Below are positions 38,881 to 45,544 of a DNA stretch of 48,362 nucleotides, piece by piece. This stretch comes from a virus. Location: the IMG/VR virus record IMGVR_UViG_3300033143_003502, positions 1 to 48,362 of that record; one strand, written 5' to 3'. Both the position numbers and the translations under genes were made by a program. The notes beneath the pieces were generated by a model that was given only the letters and a program-made list of their open reading frames with translations, did not search any database and was not told the DNA's origin. Numbering within the stretch: position 1 is the first letter of the stretch; every line of letters begins with the position of its first letter.

Positions 38881-38902
38881 TATACTATATAAAAAGAAAT
38901 AA

Positions 38903-38924
38903 CTAAAATATAAGTGTTTCTATT
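38903..38924 (-). promoter_or_regulatory. promoter, TAGAAAC type
   Basis: On the minus strand AATAGAAACACTTATATTTT lies about 30 nt before the start codon at 38880. It shares AATAGAAAC with two other promoters (36710 and 43629-43648). Confidence 0.6.
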
Positions 38925-39369
38925 AACTTTCTTTAAGTGCTTTTGTCACAGCATTATCAACCCTATCAAATAACAATTCTTTTTGATCTTCATGTCCTTG
39001 ATAGAACCATGAATACCTTGGATCTTTTTCAAGCACTTCTGCATAATCTTCTAATACTATTTTTCCCTCTTGAGGATCTAAATATGGGTTTGCTACAATT
39101 GTCCATCCATAACCAAAACGTTTATTATCAGCAGTTCTATTTTGATAGACTTTGTGACTTGCTCTAAGAGTTCCTGTTACATTACGCCATTTATGGTTTG
39201 CTTGTTGATAAGGTTTTAAATCATCTTCCAAATAAAGATGTATAGCTCTGTTTACATTTTTTACTACATTTTTAAGTGTCTCATCTATATATTTACTCAA
39301 ATCTGTTAAATCACTTGGATGATAACTAAATTTTACAGTACCGCCCGGAACACCTTTAATTTTAACCAT
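38923..39369 (-). CDS. HK97 gp10-like neck/tail completion protein
   Basis: The frame begins at a GTG (39378), but the ATG at 39369 is preferred; it gives MVKIKGVPGG and 148 residues. The pattern of an N-terminal helical part, then VTGTLRASHKVYQ (TG-x-LR-x-S), a strand block and YAEVLEKDPRYSWFYQG, is that of HK97 gp10-like proteins that sit between portal and tail. It lies directly after the capsid gene, as usual. Confidence 0.78.
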   Translation of the reverse strand: MVKIKGVPGGTVKFSYHPSDLTDLSKYIDETLKNVVKNVNRAIHLYLEDDLKPYQQANHKWRNVTGTLRASHKVYQNRTADNKRFGYGWTIVANPYLDPQEGKIVLEDYAEVLEKDPRYSWFYQGHEDQKELLFDRVDNAVTKALKES

Positions 39370-39390
39370 AGTTACCACTCTTGCGTTAAT

Positions 39391-39410
39391 TAAAAATAAA
39401 AAAAAGAAAA
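39391..39410 (-). terminator. minus-strand terminator after the capsid gene
   Basis: On the minus strand a run of eight T (with further T runs around it) follows the capsid stop at 39424 and should end or reduce the capsid transcript. Confidence 0.45.
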
Positions 39411-39423
39411 TATGTGAAAAGAT

Positions 39424-40233
39424 TTAGTAACCAGTTGCGAAAATGATGGCACTTGGAGCGATAGTTGCTTCTCGGTATCTTAGGAAAAATACCTGTCCTT
39501 CAACGTCTCTAGTGACTTCATTATACTTTGCTCGTCTTAAATCTTCTCTGATGAATAGCCGACCAGCGTTTTCAGTATCAAGCATTAAGAAGTTGTTCTC
39601 ACTCATCATAGGTGTAACGATAACGTCTAATCCCATAATGCTTCCGACTTCGTATTTCTTGATATCTCCGCCTTTCTCTTTGTGGATGAATTCGTCCATT
39701 GCTGCGAGGTGTGCATAGTCAAGAGGGTTTACAACCAGTAGGTCATAACCGTAATTCTTAACTGATAGCTTTCCTATACAGTTTGCGATGTCTCCGATTT
39801 CGTCAGCGTTGGCTCCTCCCCATCGTCCTGAGACAGTAAATGTCTGGACTCCAGTTGAATTCCATGCTTCTCGAAGTACGTCAATTGAAACTTTGAGAGC
39901 TAATTGCTGTCCTGCCTTTCGAGCAGCCCTTGCAACCATATCCCATCTTTCATCCGTGATCATTTCGTGCGTAATTTGAGTTCTGTATCCAATTTTCTTG
40001 TAGATTTCTGTAACTTCGGTATAGTCTGGTTGGTAAATTGGTACTTCAGCACCTTCTGCAACTTCTAGTGCATCTGGCCATGTTCCCTCTTTAACAATTT
40101 TGATTGAGTCACCCTCGTTTCGTATATCTATTGGATAAATTCTTCTGCTTACGTCTGCGTCAGCCATAAATTCGATGATTTGTTCGTAAACAACGTCATC
40201 GATAAGCATTCCAAGACTTGTGTTATATGACAT
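39424..40233 (-). CDS. major capsid protein, HK97 fold
   Basis: This 269-residue protein has the HK97-fold layout: an early strand pair with DALEVAEGAEVPIYQPDYTEV (E-loop region), a spine helix DERWDMVARAARKAGQQLALKVSIDVL, the A-domain strand YDLLVVNPLDY and MGLDVIVTPMM, and the C-terminal VEGQVFFLRYREATIAPSAII. Short length and no long N-terminal segment fit a capsid protein whose scaffold is supplied by the separate protease-scaffold gene upstream. Flanking genes (decoration protein before, gp10-like after) are as expected. Confidence 0.92.
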   Translation of the reverse strand: MSYNTSLGMLIDDVVYEQIIEFMADADVSRRIYPIDIRNEGDSIKIVKEGTWPDALEVAEGAEVPIYQPDYTEVTEIYKKIGYRTQITHEMITDERWDMVARAARKAGQQLALKVSIDVLREAWNSTGVQTFTVSGRWGGANADEIGDIANCIGKLSVKNYGYDLLVVNPLDYAHLAAMDEFIHKEKGGDIKKYEVGSIMGLDVIVTPMMSENNFLMLDTENAGRLFIREDLRRAKYNEVTRDVEGQVFFLRYREATIAPSAIIFATGY

Positions 40234-40239
40234 ATCTTA

Positions 40240-40617
40240 TCACCACAGAAGTTTTACCTTCCCTCTAGTACCTGTTGTAATTGATTCAAGTGCGATTGCA
40301 GAGTCGTATCTACTTTCGTTAAGTTGGCTATGTGCTCTTGCACGTAAGGCTCCATCTCCTGCTCCGGGCCCCAAAAGGACTCCAGCAGTAATAGATGCAC
40401 CAGTAACGAGAGCATTAGCGATTCCTTGCATCATGATTGAAATTTGTTTTCCAGCAGATGCCGGAATAAGTGAAATTCCAATTGTGTGTTGACTTACAGC
40501 AGTAGTTCCTCTAACCTTACCACCAGTTAGGTAGCAAAGGACTCCTGATGTAGTATTAACGGATGCTTCGAAAGACCATGTTTGTGCTAGTCCAAATTCG
40601 TATTGTTGATCTCCCAT
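40240..40617 (-). CDS. capsid decoration protein (DUF2190-like)
   Basis: This 125-residue glycine- and alanine-rich beta protein lies between protease-scaffold and capsid genes. The sequence GVLCYLTGGKVRGTTA, GIANALVTGASITAGVLL and SAIALESITTGTRGKVKLLW closely follows the pattern of DUF2190-type capsid cement proteins that bind the outer shell. It would stabilise the head. It is spaced 6 nt before the capsid gene. Confidence 0.8.
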   Translation of the reverse strand: MGDQQYEFGLAQTWSFEASVNTTSGVLCYLTGGKVRGTTAVSQHTIGISLIPASAGKQISIMMQGIANALVTGASITAGVLLGPGAGDGALRARAHSQLNESRYDSAIALESITTGTRGKVKLLW

Positions 40618-40618
40618 A

Positions 40619-41965
40619 TCAATCCACCTTTGGTAAGGATCTTAGTCCTTTCTTATCGCCTGATTTTCGTGTTTTAAAGATTAGTTCTCTAATGTCTTCC
40701 TTTAGGTCTTCGGCTAGGCTAGGGTCTTTTGCGACTTCGCCTTTGCCTTTAGCTTTAACAGGAATGTCTTTCAAAAGTTCAAGATCGTTTCTAACTAAGT
40801 CAATAGTTACTTCTGAATAATCTCTTTCGGGTAGTTCTAAACTTTCCCTTAGATCAGATGCTTCTTTGACGAGTCCCTTTCTTTCTTTTTCAAGTCTCTT
40901 AGTTGCTTCATCTTTATATTTCTTGATAATGTCATTTGCTGTGTCAATATTGCTTTGTAGTTCTGTAACTTTTGTTTCTAGTTTAGTCTTTTCACTTTCT
41001 AGTGCGTCTTTATCAGACTTTGCATCTTTAAGTGTGTTTTCTAAATTAGTTACGCTTGATTGCAGATCAGCTATTTTTTGTGTATAATCTTCGTCAGTCA
41101 TTGATTCTCTGATTGTATTAAGTATAAAGTCCTTATTAAATCCTTTTATTTTTTCTGACAGTTTCTTCTCAATTGAGGCTATTTGTGTCTCTAAAACAGT
41201 TAGTTTGTCTTCTTTAGCTTGTTCTATTACACCTTCTGCTATATATGCAGGGTTTGTTGCTGGTAGCAGACCTGTTGCTAATATTGCATCGGCAGTTATT
41301 ACAGCCTTTTTCTTCTTTTCAATATCATCAAAGAGTTTCTGAGTATCTTCTGAGAAGTTTAAACCTGCACCAATAGTTGCACCTTCGATTGCCGGGAATA
41401 ATACGATTGATTGTTCTCTTGCTTCCATGTTTTTACCAACGATGGCAGCGTAAACTTTTCCACCCATATCATCTAAGTAATCTTTTGCGATGTCATGTAA
41501 TCCCTCATCAGGATATTGATCACCGATAAAGTGTCTACATTCTACATTTCCATATTCTCTACCACAAATACTGCAATAAAGTTCGTTTACGTATAAACCT
41601 ACGGATGATGCTGTGACTAATTTCTTTCTGATTTTGTGAGCCATGTCTTCATCTTCAATTCTTCCTTTGTATAAGACAGTGTTACCACTGACAGTACCTT
41701 CTACGATTCTGCCAACAAGTTTATCAACACTTTTACTGGAAAACATTGAAGTGTATCCATGATCTTTTAATATGTATGCTCCGTGATTGTCAATCCCTTT
41801 TGATAGAGATTCAGCAATATTATGAAGTTCAGTTTTTGGAATAATGAACATTTTGTTTTCAATGAATCCTGCTCTACAGGACATGCCAGTGACCATTAAA
41901 GGTAATTTGTCGTCATCTTCCTCTCCAAAATTAATAGGAGAGCTATATGTAAGATTTAGTTCCAT
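40619..41965 (-). CDS. prohead protease fused to scaffold
   Basis: The N-terminal 200 residues are an HK97-type prohead protease: KDHGYTS with His69 and TASSVGLYV with Ser120/121. An inserted metal site, YCSICGREYGNVECRH (C131, C134, C143, H145), follows. The rest (about 260-400) is a long coiled coil (EKKLSEKIKGF, then LENTLKDAKSDKDALESEK) and a basic end, typical of an internal scaffold that the protease later digests. It is 448 residues. It has the 18-bp late promoter and is the first gene of the capsid transcript (protease, decoration, capsid). Confidence 0.9.
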   Translation of the reverse strand: MELNLTYSSPINFGEEDDDKLPLMVTGMSCRAGFIENKMFIIPKTELHNIAESLSKGIDNHGAYILKDHGYTSMFSSKSVDKLVGRIVEGTVSGNTVLYKGRIEDEDMAHKIRKKLVTASSVGLYVNELYCSICGREYGNVECRHFIGDQYPDEGLHDIAKDYLDDMGGKVYAAIVGKNMEAREQSIVLFPAIEGATIGAGLNFSEDTQKLFDDIEKKKKAVITADAILATGLLPATNPAYIAEGVIEQAKEDKLTVLETQIASIEKKLSEKIKGFNKDFILNTIRESMTDEDYTQKIADLQSSVTNLENTLKDAKSDKDALESEKTKLETKVTELQSNIDTANDIIKKYKDEATKRLEKERKGLVKEASDLRESLELPERDYSEVTIDLVRNDLELLKDIPVKAKGKGEVAKDPSLAEDLKEDIRELIFKTRKSGDKKGLRSLPKVD

Positions 41966-41989
41966 ACTAATTATTTATACCTTTACTTA

Positions 41990-42007
41990 TTAATAAATCC
42001 TTCGAAA
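41990..42007 (-). promoter_or_regulatory. late promoter of the capsid operon
   Basis: On the minus strand TTTCGAAGGATTTATTAA is identical to the plus-strand element at 27695-27712 and has almost the same distance to the start codon (25 versus 24 nt). Confidence 0.7.
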
Positions 42008-42009
42008 TA

Positions 42010-42026
42010 AATTATAAAAAAGGGAA
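42010..42026 (-). terminator. minus-strand terminator after the portal gene
   Basis: On the minus strand CCC followed by T6 lies directly after the portal stop at 42028, just before the late promoter. Confidence 0.45.
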
Positions 42027-42027
42027 A

Positions 42028-43596
42028 TTAAGCGGAAATTTCTGCGTTTTCCAACTTGTTTTTCAGCAATTTAAATGCAGCGAATTTGTCAATCTTCGTT
42101 AATTGTTCAATACCAGCTAGCCAATCACTATAGCTCATTTTTGGAGCATTAGGTTGTGGCTTTTTAATTTTTGGGTCATTTGATGGTTTCTTTGTAGGAG
42201 GTCTATCTGTATCTTTTGTAGGTGGTTTTGTAGGTTTCTTATCTGGATCATCTGATGTTGGATGCGATTCTTTAGGAGCCAATAAAGGAGCCTCTGCAAC
42301 TGGTGCAAGGTCGTCTCTCCATGCGTCTCCTCGAAGTAATCCGTATCCCATAGATTCTAAGATTCTACGTGCTTCTTCTAATCCAACAACACCAGTAGTA
42401 ACTAACTGTGTTAGTTCTAATATTGATAAAACTGCTACTGTTAAAGGATTCCAAGTCAATTGTGCGGGTAGTTTATCTGTTCTTTTCTTTAGTTTGTTTT
42501 TTAATTCAAACTCTTTCTTGAATATTTGTCTACTTACCTGTTCTATAACTGTTTTTTGTAATGTTCTAACTGTTGAGTTGAATATGTCTCTGATTTCTTT
42601 AAGTGTATTAGCGTCAACTTCTTCTAGTGCAGTGTACATGCTAGGCACACCAAGGCTGACAATTAACTGTCGAGTCTTTTCCTTATATTGTGCTACAAGT
42701 GCATCTGGTACTTCAGGAGCATGGAATTCAAATTCTAAGTTGTGTCGAGTTGCTAACCAATCACCGGGATCTAGTTTCTGAACCTCATCACCTACCTTTT
42801 CTACGGCTGCTTCGCTGGCTGGATAAACATCGTTACCAACTTTAACAATCCTGAAAGGATAAGATACGAATTTCGTAACTGCCCCAAGGTCTGCACCTTG
42901 ATCTTTCCACGCTTTAGATTCGTTATAAGCTCTTTCTAATAGTCCGACAGGGTATAATTCTGAGTGCTTTTTAGAAGCTGTGATAAAGAATACATCATCT
43001 AATGTCTTTCCTGACCATTTTGCTAGTACACTACCAGATCGTACCTGTGTAAATTCTGTAATTTTGCCTTTGGGTTTTCTTTCTATAGCGATTTCGTATG
43101 GTGCTAAAAAGGTTAATCCGACAATTTTATCGCCTTCAATAATCTTTTCTCCCCAACAGAATCCGTAAATAAGAATCGAACGGAAAATTTTCACAAACAT
43201 TTCGTGATAGTTTACCCTCGCATCTAATTCATCTAGAATTTTTGTGGCAGAAGTGTTTCGTTCACCTGTAATTACATCTAAAAATTGATAACCATTGGCT
43301 ACAGCTACACTAACATAAGAGTCAATGGCTGTTGCGATAAGTCCACCATCATCATAGAACTTTTCCAGTTCTTTAAGTCGTTGAATTCTGGGAACTTCAC
43401 CAATCTTTTTACCAAGATAGTATCTGTAAGTTCTTCTAGGCTTTTTTCTACCAATAATCGCTTTACTGAGATCCATTTTGCTATTTCTACCCATGATAGC
43501 TCCACTGTGAAATACACAGTAAGAAGAGTCATTCATTGAATAAGATTTGCATCGTGTTCCGTCTGCTTTAATTGCAATACATTGTTCGTTTGCCAT
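42028..43596 (-). CDS. portal protein with N-terminal zinc-binding motif
   Basis: This 522-residue protein has the portal layout: DGGLIATAIDSYVSVAVANGY near 85-105, a long central wing region, IYGFCWGEKI, and a clip/crown end with LEEVDANTLKEIRDIFNSTVRTLQ helices. The C-terminal 90 residues are rich in Pro, Lys and Thr (KPPTKDTDRPPTKKP) and then helical. The first 30 residues are an added small metal site, C6, C16, C27 and H30 (CIAIKADGTRC...YCVFH), a pattern also seen as a stand-alone zinc finger in other proteins. The portal forms the ring through which DNA enters. Confidence 0.9.
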   Translation of the reverse strand: MANEQCIAIKADGTRCKSYSMNDSSYCVFHSGAIMGRNSKMDLSKAIIGRKKPRRTYRYYLGKKIGEVPRIQRLKELEKFYDDGGLIATAIDSYVSVAVANGYQFLDVITGERNTSATKILDELDARVNYHEMFVKIFRSILIYGFCWGEKIIEGDKIVGLTFLAPYEIAIERKPKGKITEFTQVRSGSVLAKWSGKTLDDVFFITASKKHSELYPVGLLERAYNESKAWKDQGADLGAVTKFVSYPFRIVKVGNDVYPASEAAVEKVGDEVQKLDPGDWLATRHNLEFEFHAPEVPDALVAQYKEKTRQLIVSLGVPSMYTALEEVDANTLKEIRDIFNSTVRTLQKTVIEQVSRQIFKKEFELKNKLKKRTDKLPAQLTWNPLTVAVLSILELTQLVTTGVVGLEEARRILESMGYGLLRGDAWRDDLAPVAEAPLLAPKESHPTSDDPDKKPTKPPTKDTDRPPTKKPSNDPKIKKPQPNAPKMSYSDWLAGIEQLTKIDKFAAFKLLKNKLENAEISA

Positions 43597-43628
43597 GTAT
43601 AATCGATTAACTAATGTATTGTATTACT

Positions 43629-43648
43629 ATTATTTAAAAGTTTCTATT
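43629..43648 (-). promoter_or_regulatory. promoter of portal gene, TAGAAAC type
   Basis: On the minus strand AATAGAAACTTTTAAATAAT lies about 38 nt before the portal start at 43596. It shares AATAGAAAC with the 36710 and 38903 promoters. Confidence 0.6.
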
Positions 43649-43654
43649 AAAATT

Positions 43655-43670
43655 AAAAATAAAAAAGGGG
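43655..43670 (-). terminator. minus-strand terminator of the upstream structural genes
   Basis: On the minus strand CCCCTTTTTTATTTTT follows the stop codon at 43672, ending the transcript that starts near 44842. Confidence 0.5.
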
Positions 43671-43671
43671 T

Positions 43672-44052
43672 TTATGATGGGTCGATTCTCTCGATAATGA
43701 TGTCTCGTCCATGCATATCGCACATACGAATACCTTCATTCCACCACATTTCGGCACTTATTGACTGTCCTGTAAATTCTGCACTTCGGTTCATATTAGC
43801 TTGACGCTGATAGTATGCATTTGCTATGTTTTGGGTTGCAAGCCTTAGAGCAAGATAATGGCATGCAAACGCTGTTGTCGCATTTTCTACCCACGCCTCA
43901 GTTTGACTACCTGTTGCAGGTGTTAGTCTAAGGTATTTCCTCAAAGTCGATTCGCCTCTTGTGATACAGAAGTTTACTGTACCGCTTGGAGCTAATCGTT
44001 CTGTGAATCCACACGAACTTCTAACTAACCCTACTCTTGTGTAGCCACCCAT
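43672..44052 (-). CDS. hypothetical head-module protein, 126 aa
   Basis: I do not recognise the family. This protein is helical in the middle (EAWVENATTAFACHYLALRLATQNIANAYYQRQ) with basic flanks and four Cys. It lies between a structural gene and the portal gene and could be a head-tail adaptor, judging by size and helical content. It ends IIIERIDPS. Confidence 0.65.
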   Translation of the reverse strand: MGGYTRVGLVRSSCGFTERLAPSGTVNFCITRGESTLRKYLRLTPATGSQTEAWVENATTAFACHYLALRLATQNIANAYYQRQANMNRSAEFTGQSISAEMWWNEGIRMCDMHGRDIIIERIDPS

Positions 44053-44065
44053 TGTTTTAATTCAC

Positions 44066-44560
44066 CTAAGACACTTGGACTTTCCAAGTAATTTGCAGAG
44101 AGTCTCCGCCATCCCAATCGATGTTTAGTGCGGAGAACGTTTGTCTTGCTAGTAGCTGACCACCAGTTAGTTCGTTTATAACTCCTGATTCCTCGATAGC
44201 CATCGTTCCAGTTGAAGTTGCGTTCAACCCTGCTGGCTCTCCAGATTTGAAGATATAAACTAATTGTGCTGTGTCATTTGTCGCTGAAGTTGTAGTTCTG
44301 CTTGCTGTAGCTTTCGCTCTTGCAGCTTCTTCTTCGAGTGTAGTGTCAGATGTAGATGCAGCCGTAGCTCCACTTCCAATAACAATGTACTCAAATCCTG
44401 AAACCACAGTTGTTCCTGATACAATCAAGCTTGCAACCGCAGCCTTACCAGCAGACGTAATTAGGTCGTCATCAAAGTGTAGCGATTTGATTTCATCGAA
44501 CTTGTCGAAGTGAATCGCTTCCATTGTGTCCTTGAATTTTATAAATCCTTCGTAACTCAT
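44066..44560 (-). CDS. virion structural protein, 164 aa
   Basis: This protein follows a pattern common in small phage structural proteins: YIVIGSGATAASTSDTTLEEEAARAKATASRT (about 58-89), a strand block, then INELTGGQLLARQTFSALNIDWDGGDSLQITWKVQV at the end. Such proteins are usually fibre, tail or capsid surface components. A start site preceded by AGGCGAT lies 7 nt upstream. The exact role cannot be set. Confidence 0.68.
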   Translation of the reverse strand: MSYEGFIKFKDTMEAIHFDKFDEIKSLHFDDDLITSAGKAAVASLIVSGTTVVSGFEYIVIGSGATAASTSDTTLEEEAARAKATASRTTTSATNDTAQLVYIFKSGEPAGLNATSTGTMAIEESGVINELTGGQLLARQTFSALNIDWDGGDSLQITWKVQVS

Positions 44561-44569
44561 TTTAATCGC

Positions 44570-44842
44570 CTAACCTAATGCTACCGATTTCCATACTGCT
44601 GTTGGGTCACCGACAATTAAGTATGTTCCAGTAACGTATATTCCCGCCTCTGCCGGAGCAGAACCAGTGAATGCTGTAGTTGGAATAACTAACTTATCTG
44701 CGACTATTGCGTTTGTTAATGTTGCTGTTGTTGATGCCAATTCTGTGATAGTTGCTGTACCTGCTTCAAGAGTGCCTAACGAGACAATTTGATTGCCTTG
44801 TTTTACCATTCTGTGAAATTTTCGTAGCCTCATGTTGTTCAT
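44570..44842 (-). CDS. small virion surface-like protein, 90 aa
   Basis: This short protein has a basic N-terminus (MNNMRLRKFHRMVKQG), a Thr/Ala-rich middle (about 25-50) and an end IYVTGTYLIVGDPTAVWKSVALG that resembles the closing strand pattern of small fibre or surface proteins in tailed viruses. It is the first gene of the minus-strand head cluster. An in-frame Met at codon 4 is an alternative start. Confidence 0.62.
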   Translation of the reverse strand: MNNMRLRKFHRMVKQGNQIVSLGTLEAGTATITELASTTATLTNAIVADKLVIPTTAFTGSAPAEAGIYVTGTYLIVGDPTAVWKSVALG

Positions 44843-44860
44843 TATATAAAAGTATTACTC

Positions 44861-44875
44861 CTTATTAAAAGTAAC
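44861..44875 (-). promoter_or_regulatory. promoter of the minus-strand structural cluster
   Basis: On the minus strand GTTACTTTTAATAAG lies about 24 nt before the start at 44842. It is divergent from the plus promoter at 44911. Confidence 0.5.
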
Positions 44876-44910
44876 TGTTCACTTCACATTTAACTTATAA
44901 TTATATTTCC

Positions 44911-44930
44911 AAATAGAAAGATTTAAATTA
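44911..44930 (+). promoter_or_regulatory. promoter, GAAAGATTTAAAT type
   Basis: AAATAGAAAGATTTAAATTA is centred about 27 nt before the ATG at 44952. It shares GAAAGATTTAAAT with 10856 and the minus-strand element at 27681-27699. Confidence 0.65.
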
Positions 44931-44951
44931 TACCGTTACATTTAATTAAAT

Positions 44952-45158
44952 ATGCCTACAATATTCTCGAAAAGAAAAATTTTGAAAGTTGGAGACGCTC
45001 TGGGAATTACAATTCCGAAAAGTATAATAGTGACGCATTCCTTAAAGAAGGGAGATAGAATATCTGTTATATCTGATGTCGTAGATTATGCAGATGGACT
45101 TGTTGTAATTGATTTAAAAGGAAGGAGTGTTGAAGAGCTATGGGAACTGATGAAGTAA
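44952..45158 (+). CDS. AbrB/SpoVT-like regulator, 68 aa
   Basis: The first 45 residues match the swapped-hairpin AbrB fold: KILKVGDALGITIPKSIIVTHSLKKGDRISV, with the typical GxxxGITIPK and KKGDxI steps. Such dimers bind DNA and in archaea often act as regulators or antitoxin parts. It lies at the divergent junction between the head cluster and the NrdD side, so it may control one or both. Its last 19 nt overlap the next gene. Confidence 0.82.
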   Translation: MPTIFSKRKILKVGDALGITIPKSIIVTHSLKKGDRISVISDVVDYADGLVVIDLKGRSVEELWELMK

Positions 45159-45484
45159 AGCTAAAAGCATATACAATTGACACGATGGGAAAAGAAACCC
45201 TACTGCTAGCCACAGGCTTTAATGATGCAATACTCAGATATTTTCGTGGAATACCAAATTTGCGTGATTGGGTAGAGACAAATAAACTAGGCGGTGCAAT
45301 TCGTGTTAAGCGTGATGGACAGGATCATGAAGTGAATACTATACCAATTCTTATAAATTTACGTGTAATTTCGAAGGAAGAAGGTGTCGAATATTTAAAG
45401 AACAATACAAATTTAGACGAAGCATTTATACAAAGTTTCATCGATTCGCAAATTGAGAAATATAAGTGGGTTATTAAAAAATAG
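45140..45484 (+). CDS. hypothetical protein, 114 aa
   Basis: Not recognised. The protein has an N-terminal strand pair (EVKLKAYTIDTMGKETLLLATG), a basic central region and a C-terminal helix. It overlaps the AbrB-like gene by 19 nt. That could suggest a toxin-antitoxin-like pair, but no toxin motif is seen, so a regulator-plus-partner or co-translated pair is all that can be said. Confidence 0.65.
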   Translation: MGTDEVKLKAYTIDTMGKETLLLATGFNDAILRYFRGIPNLRDWVETNKLGGAIRVKRDGQDHEVNTIPILINLRVISKEEGVEYLKNNTNLDEAFIQSFIDSQIEKYKWVIKK

Positions 45485-45491
45485 TTATAGG

Positions 45492-45497
45492 TTTTTT
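45492..45497 (+). terminator. T6 terminator
   Basis: Six T residues lie about 8 nt after the stop at 45484, before the NrdD promoter. Confidence 0.35.
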
Positions 45498-45503
45498 GTG
45501 ATT

Positions 45504-45520
45504 GGAAAGACTTAAATATC
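45504..45520 (+). promoter_or_regulatory. promoter of nrdD, GAAAGACTTAAATA type
   Basis: GGAAAGACTTAAATATC is centred about 31 nt before the ATG at 45545. It differs by one base from the GAAAGATTTAAAT core. Confidence 0.6.
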
Positions 45521-45544
45521 TGTCAGGTTTATAGTAGTTTATCT

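Noticed and set aside
39443-39979. Plus-strand reading frames opposite the capsid gene
   Set aside because: They are shadows of the capsid coding sequence, with no promoter or ribosome site, and they are rich in Ser and Pro as expected for antisense frames.
44952-45484. AbrB-like gene and its neighbour as a toxin-antitoxin pair
   Set aside because: The 19-nt overlap is suggestive, but the second protein shows no toxin motif (no PIN, MazF or RelE features), so the claim would rest on position only.
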